A stretch of 64,000 nucleotides of DNA from Rhinopomastus cyanomelas (GCA_013400115.1 VXBP01007531.1:126260-190259); one strand, 5' to 3'; shown: positions 13,501 to 28,500, numbered from the stretch's first letter. The notes: generated by a model from the letters alone, not told the origin. Translations and numbers: made by a program.

Positions 13501-16500
13501 TGTGATGCTATCTGTCTACACCCAAAGATGCCTACAGTTATGAAAACCCCTATGAGTAGCATCTTCTGCTCAGCTTTACTTCGTATCGAAACTGATTCAC
13601 AAAAGATAACTTGGCCTGCTTTTCTTAGACATCAGAGTGGCCTTGGCCAAGGCTAATAGACCTGAGCAGAAACTCAGGTAAGGTGCTCAGATGACACACC
13701 AGTAGTAGCCATTTAGATAGCCAGCAGGAACTCAGTTGCATCAATTTGTGTCTGAACAAATGTTCTGGTTTCTCCGTATTTCTATTTATCCAGAGATTTC
13801 CACAAGATTTGTTTTATTTCTTGTAGGTTACTTATTAGTCCATATGTAGAAGTCCTGACTTTGGGTTTCCTCACTGTTTTTGAAAGACTTGCTTTTCAGC
13901 ACCTCTTAAGCAACTGGAAGATCCACAGCTCTCTGGGTGGGCAGTACCATAGAAATATTTGAGAGTTTTTGGTGAATACAATCAGTGATTTCAAAGCCAA
14001 CACCCAGCCAAATACTCCTGTGTGTTGCAATCAACCTAAAATTGTTCGTGTTGCAATCAACCTAAAATTGTTCGTGTAGCAGGTATTAGTCAGAAGAATG
14101 AATTATTTTCTTCAGAACCTTCAACTTCCTATCAGAGTGTTGCCCTTGAAGTGAAGGATTTTGATGGTTTGATAAGCGTGCTTGAGGTTGTATTTGTAAG
14201 AAAATATTGCAATTCATACAGAAATGAGATGGAAGGTGGACTTTACACAGAAGAGCCATTACTTTAAAAACAAAGCAGGTTGAGAGCTAAGCGATCCTGA
14301 CCCTAACCTGGTGAGTTTCTGGGGTGCTTTTGAATTAGGTTTTGCTTGCTGAGTAACTTGAGCTGAGGTAATAGTTTTGCATCTTTGTTTCCTGCAAATC
14401 TGGAGCTAAAAGTTTGAAACAAAATGTGATGGTTTGTGCCAACATCTGAAAGGAGATGTGATTGAAGCATCCTGTAGTGAGCTGTTGAGAGAAGAAAATA
14501 AAGTAAAAAGAGGACAAATGTATTTTCTGAGTTGGTAGGTGGATGTGTGTTGTAGTAGCTATCAGTCACACTGTCCAAGGATGTCTACTCTGGGTTTAAT
14601 TAATTTACAGATCTCTATTTACTAACAATCTCTGTGGTCATGAAACTTTCTAGCTTTGGTAAGTGTGTCAAGTTATTTTATTTCTGATAATGTGACAGGT
14701 TTTTTGAAAAGTATTTTGCCGGTTATGGTTCTGTAGGTTTAGTTGAAAGTTGGTAGTTGTCTGCTGAATGCAGAAGCCTCAACTCTCAGATTAAGGTGGA
14801 TCGAGGACAACCATTGATGTATTTGCCCACTGGACATTGGTCTTTTACTTGTTCAGTTGTAAACGAGTTTTCCCATTCCTTGTTCAGCTCAGTTTGAAAT
14901 GGAGAATACAGTTGTTTCTCAGTCCTGAAGGGCAATTAGATTCTTACGTGCTCTACTTCAGAGCACTACAAGTCCTATAAAGCAAGGCCGGGTTGACATT
15001 CTGCCCTCTAAGAATCCACCTCGTGGATAACAAAGTAACCTACAAATAAATTTTTCCTGTGTAAGAAGGTATTGCCATTTCAACTCTAGCTGGTGTTTTG
15101 GAGCATTCTGAAAGATCTGAAAGCCCACTGTAGAAATGGTTGGGTTTAGTTTTTTTCAGTGATGTGCTGTTGCTCTGGTTGTAATATTTCACATTGATCC
15201 TGGCTTCCTAATGTGACAGGAAGAGGGAAGATGGACCAGGATTGGAGTATTGCTAACAGGCTTTAGGAACCTTGGATATTCACAGATGCTGCTGTAGGAT
15301 GTGAGTATGAATATGGGTAATATTTGGCCTGTCGCCAACCTTAATTTCATAGCTGCAGTAGAGTTATAGCAGTCGCTGTTCAGTGTTGATTCTGTTCAGT
15401 CTCCCATGGGTCAAAAGGGTCTTACAGAGACATCTGCAAGGTTTTTATCAGTTTGTTTTGTGTGTGAGGTGCTCCAGTTCCAGCCTTTGAGAAGGAAGCC
15501 TTCCCCCTCCTCCAGCTTGCTTGTACCAGTCCATTCACATGAGGCTGCAGAATTGCTTGTTGGAGAGCATGAGGCCAGGTTGCTTCTAGCACAGCCTCTT
15601 GCCTGGCCACAGGGTCATTGTGCTCCAAAACACACCCATGGAAATACCAAACTAAAATGTTAGTAGCGAGTCTGTGTGCTTTGGGTTACTTGGGTATCCT
15701 GGATTGTATTTCATGAAGTCCTTCTGACACCTACTTGATAGATGTAGAGAACTTGGGGTTGATACTCTTCCAGTGGAGCCAGAAGTCCAGTTAAATTGAG
15801 CAATACTGTTAAACTTTAAATGTTTAATCAGGGGGTTTTGGTGCAACTATTGTAGAGCCCAAGACGTGCCTTTCTCAGGAGAGCATGCAGGTCTGGGACC
15901 CCTGTGCAAGTTCAGGAGCTAAGATCAGGAAAATTGCAGTAATTACCGTTTATATCTGCCTCTTCCTGTTATAAGTGCAGCAAATTCAGATTAAGAATGG
16001 CCAATATGGAGTGAAACTGCAACTTATTACACTCTAGCAGTAGTCCTGCTGCTTATACTGGGGACTCTCCCTTTTAACTGCTTTAGCTGGTTCTTGGGTA
16101 GATGTGGAGGAGCCAGTGTGGTCTTGGCCATTGTGCTCCCTCCATGCTAAGGCAAGAGAAAGGAAGCATTCGGAATGAAAGGTAGGAGAAAAGGGTTTAG
16201 AGTTTAAAGCTCTTTATATTGGTGTTTTGGCCAGCAGGACTAGAGAGCTGATTGTCCCCCTGTACTCGGCACTGGTGAGGCCTCAGCTCAAGTACCAGGT
16301 TCAGTTTTGGGGAAGGACATTGAGGGGCTGGATTAGGTCCAAAGAAGGGCGGTGAGGCTGGTGAAGGGCCTGGAGGACAGGTCTGATGGGGAGTGGCTGA
16401 AGGAACTGAGGTTGTTTAGTCTGGAGAAAAGGAGGCTGAGAAGAGACTTTATTGCTCTCTCCAATAAACTGAAAGGAGAGTGCAGAGATGGAGGGTCAGT

Positions 16501-19500
16501 CTCTTCTCCCAAGTCACTAGTGATAGAACAAGAGGAAATGGCCTCAAGCTGTGCTATTTCTTCTCTGACAGAGTAGTCAGGGGTTGCAATGGGCTGCCCA
16601 GGGAAGGGGGTAGTCACCATTCCTGGAGGTGTTCCAAAAATTAGTGGCTGTGGCCCTAGGGAACAGGGTTAATGGGCAGGGTTGGGTTGGGTTGATGCTT
16701 GGACTGGATGATTTTGGAGGTCTGTTCCAACCTTCGTGATTCTGTGATTGATTCTATTTCTGCCACTAAGCACTAGTAGCTGGCAGGGTGGCATGTGTGC
16801 CAGAGCAGGCTGCCATTGCTGCTCCCCAGTGGAGCCCATGCTGATGGGTGGATGGCAAAGGATGCTCCATCCTGAGGGTGTAGCCTGTGGGCTGGGTGTG
16901 CTGAATTTTGGCATTCGCAGTTTCATGTAGTAGGACTGTGGTGACATTCTTCCCGATTAGGGTCTTGCTCTACACTCGATGAGTGCTTTGTTCTGTCGCA
17001 AAACCTGCAGGCGCCGTTTCACCGAGGTACAGCCGCTCCCGGTGAAGCCTTGCCAGAGAGCAGGAGGGAGGTTGCACCAGGAACCGCTTGTGCTAAAACC
17101 TGTGAGCTGTTGCTTTAAAAGGAAAAAAAAAAAAAATCCTTTGTGGGTTGTGGAGAGAAAGTGCTAGAACTGTGCAGGATCATGACTGGAAAGCAGGATC
17201 CCTGGGTGGTCACGGAGGCTTTCCTGGTCATCTCCAGCCTGCCATGGTTTTAGCCAGGATGCTCATCCTCCCCGAGATATAGCGAACAGGAGACAAAGAA
17301 ACCCTATTGCAGCTGAACTGCTCGGCAAAGGGAACGAGTCAAAATGTTGCTCTTGTGTTAAAAGGGAACAGCAGCATCTCTGCTAGACACGGAAATCACG
17401 TTTGTAACGGGATTGCTCAGTTCCAGCGCTCAGACCCAGCCTTTCCGAGGAGCCTGATCGTGCTGCTGCAGTGCTTTATGCTTTGAGGCTTTTTTTTTTC
17501 GCACATATGTAATGCTGGAGGTTTAAAAAAAAAAGGAAAGAAAAAATAACAACCCCCATCCAGGGATTCAGAAGGCATCCCGCTAGCGATCAGCTGACGC
17601 GCCGAAGCCGAGCCTGCAATGTGTTGCTTATTCATTTTGTACGGTGGGAGCTGCCGGGGCTAGCAGAGAGCTGAACTATGCCTCTCCAACCGCCGCGCTG
17701 GTGCACACAGAGGGCTGAGCGAGAGGCAGCCACTGCGGGAAGAGCACAGCCGGACTTTCTCCTTGTTTTTATCCATTTCTGCAGGATCATGTATTTATAA
17801 GGGATGAGGTGGGCCACAGGGATCGCAGGCCTGAGGTGCGGCCTACCCAGTCAGTACAGAATCAGGCCCTCCACTACCGGAACCGAGAGCGCTTTGCCAC
17901 AATCAAATCAGCATCTTTGGTAAGCAGCCACCCCACCCCACCTCCTCCCAGCCCCAGCCCTGCTGCAAAGGGGTCAGGGCTTGGGGTTGGGGGTTTTTTT
18001 TAATTCCTCTCCTAATTATTTGTTGTTGTTGTTGGCATAGCAACTGGATATTGCTCTGAAAGATATTTGAATTCTGTGTGTGTGAGATGTGAAATGTGGA
18101 ACCTGTTTAATCCCTCCGTGTATTTCCAGCCCATGTGAGATAAGCCACCTTCTCGGCTGCGGTGAATATCCTCTGATTATTTCCCCCCCCCGCCCTTCCT
18201 GCCGATCTCTTTTGTTAATCTGCTGGTGTGCATGTGCATACAGTGTGGGGATGTGCTGCTGAGAGATGCTCAGAAGCTGTGGAGGTACAGATGCAGATGG
18301 GTGTTGGAACAATAAGACCACTGCCTCCCAGCTGAGCTGCTGCCTGTTTTTTCATTCATTCATTTTGAACAACTGTACTGTGACTGCTTTTTTCAGCTTG
18401 ATCCCTGGAAAGGATGGCTGGGTTGGAGCTTACGGCAGGCTGTGGGCTTACAAAGAGGAGGGGGATGGGATGAATCCATCAAGATTTGTACTATTGCAAA
18501 TGTGATTGCTGTGGATGCCTTTGTAGTAGGGAAAGGGGTGTGTGCCAGTGGAGTTAGTTGTCATGCCAGCTCCCCCACCCTGCATCTGCACAGGCTGCGG
18601 TCAGGAGTGGTGCCTGGGGGGGGGGGAAAGGGGTGAAAAATGGCCTTGTAAAGCTAATATGAGTATAATCTTAAATATTTCAGCCCAATGCTCTTAGAGG
18701 TCAGATGAACGGGAGCATTAGAAAGTGCCCACTGTTTGGCCCTGGTACTTGCTCAGTGCTATGACATCATCCTAGACCAACCCCAGAATTACACCAGTGA
18801 GCCCTCCCCTTCGTGTTTTACCCTTCCTGAACGGTGGGGGGGGTTTCTTCTATACCACCATTTCTTAATCCCCTGAATTGCTTCCCATTTCCACATGCAA
18901 AAGGCAGTGTGTGTGTGTGTGTGTGTGACAGCACAGCTAAAGGTGGTGAGTGCAGGGAAAAGGCAGCAGCATTGGCAGCAGCCACATTTTTTCTATGTTG
19001 CTGCTGCTGTTAAAATCTAAAGTGATTCTGTAGCATTTAGGCTTCTGGCCAGATGCTTCATGGACTGACATTTGAGTGGAACATCTGAGTTCCACCTTTT
19101 GCAGGTGTGCTTCTGGGTAGCCATACTCTGAGTGCACCCCAGGCCAGTGTTCCCTGCTCCCTCTTCCCATCCTTTTCCCCCTAAGTTTAAAAAGTGACCT
19201 AGAAATGGGTGCATTGGAGGATTCCATGCACTACACCTGACACAGTCTGCTGTGTGAATTTTTCTCGTGTGTGTGTGTGTGTGTGCATGCAGCCAGTGTA
19301 GTGCCAACGTTACTGCCTGCGCAAGTGGGATTTGGTTAGATTGGCTGGGGAGAAGAAATGATGAATGACTTGAGTATCGTACTCTAAGCATATGCACAAT
19401 TTGATTGATAAATACGTGTGTGTTGAATATATTCATATTCTTTTACTCCCAGTGAAGAGCTGCTGCACCTTCTGTCCTGCCTTCAGCAGCGGTCTGTAAC

Positions 19501-22500
19501 TCCTGTCTTTCTTGAATAAGTCATCCCTGGGCTACTGGGGTGGCTGGAAGGCATTGCAGGTTAAGGCCACCCTGGGAGCTAATGGAAGATGTGTCTATGA
19601 AGGTATAGACTGCGAGGTCTTTCTACACCTCTTAAGCATTGTAGAAGACAGCTGATGTCCCAAGGTCACTCCTAAATCCCATTATAGCCTCTTGTGGGAC
19701 TGGGACTGTCTCTACCTTAATTCCTTAGTTGCTTTAACTTGCTGAATCTCACTGCTTCAATGACCAAGTGATGCTAAAGATAAAATCAATACAAGGTGAG
19801 GAAGATAAGATTTTTGAGAACTTTCATCTTTTTGGTTTTCTGTGGGACTTGTGTGTCTGGGCTTATGCTGGGAGGAGTTAAGGTGCACCCTTAAGGTGAT
19901 CAGTACATGCACAGTATCTTTTGGGGAAGAGGAAGTCCCACCAGTTGGTTCACTGTGTTAATCAGCAGGCTTTGGGAGAAGCACATGGTAGCATGTATCA
20001 TGCCAAAGCTTTGTTGTCCCCACTGTAGGCACATGTATCCCCTTCCCAGTATAGAGGGAAGCTCCCAAAGCATCACCTTGGTGCTACAAAGAGGTGTCAC
20101 CATGTCTTGGTCTGGCGGTTATGTGGCAAGGGAGATGATTGCTTGTGTTTGCCACAGAAATATTTTGTTTCATTTCAGTCAGCCATTTCAGTCAGATGGG
20201 TTTTCACTTAATAATCTTTTATTCCCACTTCTTCATGTCCCAAAGTGGAAACCTAGAAGGAAAATAAGAGCTCAGTCACTGCATAGCCCATGATAATTCC
20301 AGCTCACATGCTTGGGTTTGAAGTGTGGCTGTCGGCACACATTTGCATCACAATGTATTTGATCACCGATTGGTGACTGAGTGATGTCAGCAGGCAGTGC
20401 TGCTGCCCTTATGATCAAGGGAAAACTTCTCTTGTGCCTACACTCTTCTCTCCTGCTTAAATATCTATCAAGAGGGCAAGGTCAGCCACGTAGCTGGTAT
20501 GGGAAGAATTACCTAAATATGTCTGGAATGTATAATATGAAACCAGAAATGCAGACTTTAGTAATGTCCCCAAGTTAATCTTCCAACAGCAGCTTGGAAA
20601 AAATTGATCCACTGCGAGTGGGGGCTCAATATCCCACAGTATGAAAAGCCAAGTAAACCAGTAAAAACTGAGTAAATCTCTACACCCATTAGCTGGTTTC
20701 TCAGCAGCTGGGTACTGTTTCCTGGACATGGAGACTGCATAAACCATTGAGAGCATCAGGTGGCCTCTGTTGCACAGAAACAGAAAATGGGAGTTCTGAC
20801 TCCAAATTCATTAATATGGGGTAACATTTGTAAAAACTACTGCCTGTGGCTTTTGCTGAACACCACCTCTCAACACAAGAGCAGGGCAGCATTAAGGAGG
20901 AAAAGACCAAGTCTGGAAGCTGTGCATGTTGCTTTAGGGTCTTGGGTCCTCAAGGTCCTGTTTATCCACCCTTAGACCAGGATGGAATAAAGACAGGCAT
21001 TTCTGAAAAGGTGCTCCCAACCTGGATGCTGGATCTCTTTCCAAAACAAGCTCACGTAGTTTCAGCAAGTGCAGGGGTCACAGGGCTGTGTTGGACTGAG
21101 CTCTAAGCTCTGAATGTCCAACTGATGTTGAGTGTGACTGTTGTGTCCTGTTGCTCAGTGAAAGCATCACTTGAATAAGGAGGAAGCTGGACAGGCCTCT
21201 AATAAAAACAGTGAAATAGGCTCTGCACACAGAACAGGGTGTGGACACACCTTTCGTAGGTTTCGGAGATGTTTTTATGTTACTTGGGTTACAAAAGTGC
21301 TGAAGAAAGGAGCAGGTGTGGTGAAGCCAGCTGCAGGAGTTTACCTTTGGTCATAACTCAAGCAACGATTTTAAGTCATTCTTTCCTGCTATCCCTCTCT
21401 CTTAGATCACTGTGGTGACTATCTGACCTCCCCTTTCCCCCCCTTTACTTCGTTTAATGTTACACTTTTGGAAACAGTAGCCTTCACTCACTTGGAACAG
21501 TCATGGAAAGCACACTTTGTTTTTGCTGTTGCAGTGAAAGCCGCTATCTGAAATGGAGATCAGGTACCTACCACATCTCCATGTTATTTTGCAGGCTATC
21601 AGTGATCCATGAATTAAAAGTTACAACTGAAAAATCAAAGTCTTGGAGCTCAGAAAGCCCTTTTTTAAAAAGAGGGGCAGAAGTTCTGTGTATTGATAAG
21701 ACTACCTCATCCACATTTTCAAGTAGAAGGTGTTTTTTAAATGTGCGTTACTGGATGACTTTGGTGCTTGACCCCTTAACTCATCATTGCCTTGGTAGCT
21801 GCTTTTACAGTGTTCAAGTGAAATGATCTCACAGTTCATTTCATAGAAAGATCAGATTGTGGGGGCTCTGTTGAAGGGCTGGCATTGTCTTTGAAATCAA
21901 AATGCCAGCAAGATGATGATAAGATCTCATCCAGGGTTTGCAAAGCTAAATGTCTAGGTATGTGTGAGTAGGGGCCTTCTGGATGTGGCTGTTCAGATGA
22001 CCCCATCCAGGGCAGTCAGGCTCGAGGTGCGTTTTATGTGATGGCTGTTCCTTCACACCCTCTCCTGCTCAAGCAATGACACCTTTTGTTCCAACTGGTC
22101 AAGTTTCTCCTACTCAACTCACCTGGCTGCTGCCTTTATAGGTGAAAATTAAAATGCCGAACTTGTCCTTTCTCATGGCAAAGTACTTCTCTTTGTATGA
22201 GAGGCTGTTGGCAGTGTCTTGCTCAACTTTCTGCTTTGTTCAGCACAGGGGTTTTGTTATTGAGAGGTGAGAATCACTGTCCTTTAGGAGAGTGCTCAGG
22301 ATCTTGGTGAGATGGAACTCAAGAGAGCTACTCATTTGGAGGAGAGATTTTGGGCCCAACTTGCTTATGTGGAGCAAACATTTTAGAGGAAAAATTTTAG
22401 TTTTATTGCAAGTGAGAGTAGGCTGGAAAAGTCAGCTCTGTTCTCAGTTCCGTGTGCACCAAAGACAAAGAGAGATAAGAAACTGAGGAAATGTCATACC

Positions 22501-25500
22501 TTGCTAAAAGCTGTTCTATTTTATACAGGTTTTTCTGCTGATGACCTGATTGATTATTCCATACTGCAAATGGAGCTTTAGGAAACTGCAGCTTTCTGCT
22601 TTAAAGGTTCTGACATTTTCTGGCTACGTGGAGAACAAAGTTTGCAATGAGCAATTCAGTTGTCATCATCTTTTTTTCCCCCAATCTATAGGATTATGTT
22701 TGTGAAGTTATGTTTTGAGTGCCTTTGTTTAAGAACACCAGCAAAGTGCTTACTGGAACTTCCCCAAATTTTCTTCTTTAAAATGATTGCTCAAGCTTTT
22801 CATTTATCATGGGCTTAATCTTTAAAACTATAATCCTTCATTCATGGTTAGTCTGAGGTTCTTATAGGACTGAAATGGTCATACTCAGTAACTAAATTTC
22901 TTCCAACTCCATCCTTGCCTGGAGATCAGCACTTGGAGACCTTGTCTGTGAAGACAGAGTTCTGAAGAGTGGTGGTAAACTAGATCTTCAGAGTGAATGT
23001 GCTGAATGTAGGCATTAACTCCATAGGATGTCACTGAGTTAACTGTTCTCCCCTGTCTTAGGGCATTAAATAGTTCTGTTTTCCTCTCACTCTTCAACAT
23101 CACATCTTCTGCTGTGACTGGAAAGATTTATCAGCTGGTGTTACACATAAGAATTGCATCCCATTGTAGAGGATAAATATTTCAGATCTAATGTGAAATC
23201 TTTCCAAGTCAGAATTCTTGTCCTGGTAGAGATAAGCTAAGCAAAGCTAAATGTGGGGTGCACAGGAGCAGCAGAACACCAGATAAAAGTTGAATGATTT
23301 TTGCTGTGAGTAAACCAAGTGCATGTTCTAGATCCTACTGGAGATTAGACGAAAGGGGAGAGTGGCAAAGCTGCAGTGGCTTCTTAGATCCATTTTTTCT
23401 TATGCTCTTGCTGTTTGCTTTGCTCTGCCAACTTCTTGGAACAGAGTGTGCCACATACAGCGTCCCACTGCTCAGAAAAAGGCCCGGCCTCAAAAATAGC
23501 ACATCCAAGTAGATCTTGTACTGCTACATGGTGGTCGCACTGTATCTCTTTGGTTCCGTGCATCCCTGACCAAGTCTGTTCTCTCCAAGTTGTGTGTCCT
23601 TTAGCGTATTAAATGGCTTATGTGAAACGATGAGAGTTGGCCTATTTACCTGACACCGGTCTTTTATCCTTAACTTGGGTGACTTCTCAGAGGAACTCAC
23701 ATTGCCTGGAAGCTTCTGACAGAGATCTTACTCATGCTGAACTTAACTGCAATGTGCAAGTTCCTACAGATGCTTGCCAGCTTCTGCAGAAGAGTTTATG
23801 GAGTAATTTCTGGAGTCTCACAGACTCCTGTTATCTGTTTCACTACCTAGTCTCAAGCACTTGAAGGCTGTTGTGTTACACCAGTTGTTGAAGGGCAGGT
23901 ATACATTTAGCCCAGTCAACTTCCAAACAACATCCCAAAGTTCCTTGTGCAAGGAGTGTGTGGTTTATGCATCGTTACTGACCTCACAGCTGATGTTGAA
24001 TGCCATTGCTGTGGTGAATCCACCATCATCTCTTCCTGCCAATGAAGTCTAACGTGGCACTGCAGTCAGGCTAATTCTTTGCTTTCTTTACAGTCAAATG
24101 TTCCTTTTTCTCGGGGATCATCTTTAGGAGGGATGGGGGAAGACAGGCCATCCACTTCAGAAGAGTCATCCTTTCATGTTTGGTTTCTTATTCTGGAGCT
24201 CTGACTATAATTTTATAGCTTCATAACTATTAACTGTAAATGGTTTCTAATCTGTTTCAAGATGAAGGCTTTGCAAGACTCTTTCCAACCTTCTCTTCAT
24301 GTTTTTCCCAAGTCTTGAGCTGAGACAGGATGCAGCGTGCTGTCTGCCTTGAGTGACACATAGTCATGGTGTTGAACTTGTTTGTTGATTTTGGAGCTCT
24401 TGATCTCTACTTCTTACCAGCTACTAGTCCTGAAGTACAGATCTGCAGCAAGTGGTCCTGGTTTGCCACAGGGTAGACAAGTTGCTCTTCTGTTGAACTT
24501 GAGCCTTCTTGGGTCTGTACGTATATCCCATCCTATGCCTGAACTTAATTTGAAGATGACTGAAAAATAGCCCTCAAATCACAACAGTGCTGTGGATGGT
24601 GCCAGTTGTTTCTCTTGGCTACTGTGGAGAAATTCCATGGGGCTCCCGCAGACTGCAGGAAGGGCCGTTTCATAAAGCTTCAATGGTCACCTTTAATGGC
24701 TGAGTTGTTTGCTTCGTACTTGTTTGGTGTGAAAGGAGAGGTCCCTTTTCAAAATCTCCCTACAGAGCTGGGAGCTGCAGCTTGAGATGTGCACCAAGGT
24801 TCCTAGGACTGTATTTTTTTTAAAAAAATAATTTAAAATATCTATCTGAGACACTTCTTTTGAAATGGAAGAACTACCATTTGCATTTTCTTCTGACATT
24901 TTTTGGCACAACTTCCTGGGTTTTTTTCCCTTCCTTTCACATGGATACACTTGGGCATGGAAATGAACCTGTGAGGCTGTTTCAGCTGAGCAGAGCTTAA
25001 AATCTGCTTATCCCATCTGATCAATCTTGCTAAGAGTACACAGTTCCAGAACAGTGTTCCCTTGTTAGAAAACTTTAAATTCCAACAGGGAATGAGCTCA
25101 CTCTGTCATCCTCTTCAATTTCAAGAACAAATTTGGAAGGAGGCTACTTGTTGCAGAGAATGTGTATTGGGGACGGGGGGGGGGTGCATCAAAACTGTGG
25201 TGACTTGAGGAGGAAGGAATAAACAAGGTGAGTTGTGGGAGCTGCTTAAAATGGATGTAAGTCCGTGTTGGCCTTGGGATTTGAATCGTGTCTGAAAAAG
25301 ATTGCCAGCAACCACCTTCACTTCCAGATCTCCCCTGCTGTTTCCTGAAGCTGTGAGGAACCCACTGTTTATTTGTAACACGGCATCTTCTGCTGCGTTA
25401 TGTAAAATGTGTATAAAATTCCCAGAGAAAGATGGAGGGTAAGAGAGAGAGAAACCTTATGGCCTCACTTGTGGTGTTAAACAGCAGCACCCTCTATAAC

Positions 25501-28500
25501 CTGGTAGAACATTCCCTGAAAGTTGGTTTCTCTGAGTACGGTGAAGCACGGTCTGTTTTACAGCTAAGCAGGGCTTATGGAGGCAGATTGTCTATGCGTG
25601 AGGCCATGTAGCACTTCTCCTTTTCCTGACATCAGGTTACAAGACAGATCCATGAGCATGAGCAGGAGAACGAGTTGCGGGAACAGATGTCAGGATATAA
25701 GCGGATGCGGCGCCAGCACCAGAAGCAGCTGATCGCCCTGGAAAATAAGTTGAAGGCCGAGATGGACGAGCACCGCCTCAAGCTGCAGAAAGAGGTGGAG
25801 ACACATGCCAACAACTCGTCCATTGAGCTGGAGAAGCTGGCCAAGAAGCAAGTGGCTGTGATAGAGAAAGAGGTGAGTAGAGTCACAGGCTTCCTAGCTG
25901 TACATGAGAGTGGAGGGGTGTGTACCAGGTCTCTGAGACGGCAGTGAAAGTGCTTCTCAAAGCTGTTCTTATGTGACTGTTTGGTCACTGTCTGGTTGCT
26001 ACAAGTGAACCCCTGGGTGATGGGCAGCACACCATGGTCTTTGACCTAAGAGTCCCGAGAGACTGGCAAACTGGAGACTTGGAGGGAGCTTTTCCTCATG
26101 CCTGGGAGGGTGACCAGTCTTGCTGCTGTTGTGCAGGGTGCTTAACAATCAACATCTTAATCCCACTGGTAAATCAGTGGGATTTTACCCTCTGGGGTGG
26201 TTTTGGTGGTGGTATAAGACACATTAGGAAACTTCCGTGTCTGTAGGTGTTGTGGGCTTTTTGTGAAAGCAGTTTTCATGTGGTTAAAAACACAGCTGTG
26301 TCTAGCACAGGGATGGGGGGGAATGACAAAATACAACAGCAGCCAGATTTGTGCTGTGTTCTGTACCTGCTCCCTCACCTTTCGCGTTTTTGTCTTTCTT
26401 TTTTTCTCTCTCTGCCTCACAGGCAAAGGCAGCTGCAGCAGATGAAAAGAAATTCCAGCAACAGATTTTGGCTCAGCAAAAGAAAGATCTGGCGACCTTT
26501 TTAGAAAGTCAGAAGAAACAATACAAGCTTTGCAAGGAAAAGATTAAAGAGGCAAGAAACCATCATTTTCAGGGCTGGAGGGGTGGAATGAACGTGAACT
26601 AGACTTCCATTTAGACAAACCCAGACCAGCCCAGGGGTTTAAGAGGTGCTGTCATGCTTGGAAGCAGATCTAGACTCTCAGCAAGTAAACATTCAGGAAC
26701 TGGCAGCATTTCTAGAATAAGCTGTAGGGATGCTAAAGGTGCCTCTGCAGTTTGCTCTAGTTGAATTTTTGAAAGTAAAGATTTCAAATGGGAAAATATG
26801 ACTTCACAGTGAATTCTTCTTTCCCTTTTTCTTCATCTGTTTTGGTTTTGTTGCAGGGTTGGGTTTTTTTTCCTTAAGTTGTAAATAGTCAGAGCAGCCA
26901 TTTAGACGTCACTTGACTAAAAGCCTTATGATGATTTACTTTGAGAAAAATTATTCCTCGGAAATTGCAATACTTCAGTACAGCGTCCCCACTATATCAC
27001 AAAAACTCATTTGCTTTTAGCATGTGGAAAATACCATGTGAATTAGTTGAGCACAAGTGCCTTTGAAAGAAAATGTAAGCCTAGGCTGGACTCCTGTGTG
27101 ACACCTGTGCTGAATGATGAAGGGAGCCAGTGGTTTTGACTCAATCTCCTTCCTGGACAGCCAGATGTACCCCAGCAGTGGTTTGTTACCCTCTTTCTAT
27201 TGTTGCACTGTCAGGCCTTGAAGATATTTGTGTTTAGTGGCTGCTTTTCCCTCTTCAGTGGGGTTTCCTTCCTTGGTGCTTTATTACACAGCTCCAGATG
27301 CTGTAGGGCTGGGCACAGACAGGTGACAAATCTGGTTCTGCTGGTACCCAGTGGTGCAGTCAGGCTTTTTGGTGTCCTTCCATGAACTGAATGGTAGAGA
27401 AGTAGCCAGAGAGTGCAGGTCTTCTAAGTCCTGTGTCACTGTGATTTTAAAGGAAGTCTTGTTCTAACCCCGTACACAGGAAATGAATGAGGACCACAGC
27501 ACACCGAAGAAAGAGAAGCAAGAAAGAATATCCAAACATAAAGAGAACCTGCAGCACACACAGGCTGAAGAGGAGGCCCATCTTCTCAGCCAGCAGAGAC
27601 TCTACTATGACAAAAACTGCCGCTTCTTCAAGAGAAAAACGATGATCAAGAGGCATGAGATTGAGCAGCAGAACATTCGGGAAGTATGGCACCCTTCACT
27701 TTCTTTGCCAAGCACTTTAGCTTCACATCAGAAAACTCTTTTACAAGCTGACACTAGTTTTTTGTGTTTCCTATTGCTAAACAAAACAGAAAAATGTAGG
27801 AAACACATTTTAGGAACTAGATTTACACACAGATGTGGCTGCTTCTGATAACAGTGCTTCTGGGGGCTAGCAGTGCTGACTTGCAGGCACAGAGACTCTG
27901 TGAGCCACATAACCAGGGTCAGATGTTTCATATGATCTGCAGTTTGATTTTTTTAGGATGCTGCTAGGCTACTTGAGCACTAAAGGTGGTTTGTGCTCTT
28001 TCAAGGGCTGGAGCCACCTATCGTGTGGCTGAACGGGCATCACAAGTGAAGAGTTGTGCTTGTTGGCTATAGACAATTTACACAGCTCAAATGTCTGTAA
28101 AAAACCAGGGGTGACCTTAGAAGAGCAATATTAAGGTTGCAGAATTAAGTGCTACAGATAATAGTAATAAGTACCAGAAACGCAGTCCTCTCATGTCTCT
28201 GCAGATAATCGTAGAATCATGGAATCATAGAATAGTCTGGGTTGGAAGGGACCTTAAAGATCATCTAGTTCCAACCCCACTGTCGTGGGTAGTGACACCT
28301 CTCAACAGACCAGGGTGCCCAGAGCCCCATCCTACCTGGCCTTGAACACTTCCAGGGATGGAACATCCACAGCTTGTCTGGGCAGCCTGTTCCAGTGCCT
28401 CAGCACTCTCACTGTAAAGAATTTTCTCCTAATATTTAATCTCACTCTCCCCTTTTCTAGCTTAAAGCCACTTTCCCTTGCCCTATCACTACAAACTCTT

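Larger units (their letters stand above)
9118..16227 (+). other. TAOK3: TAOK3 intron interior
   Basis: Unique sequence apart from two short CR1 tails and a 26-bp tandem duplication listed separately. No coding exon seen. Confidence 0.5.
17920..25635 (+). other. TAOK3: TAOK3 intron, 7.7 kb without clear CR1
   Basis: No exon found. Contains two GT microsatellites (18907-18927, 19267-19285) and several C or G homopolymers (about 18183, 18617, 25177). I saw no CR1 copy here. Confidence 0.5.
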
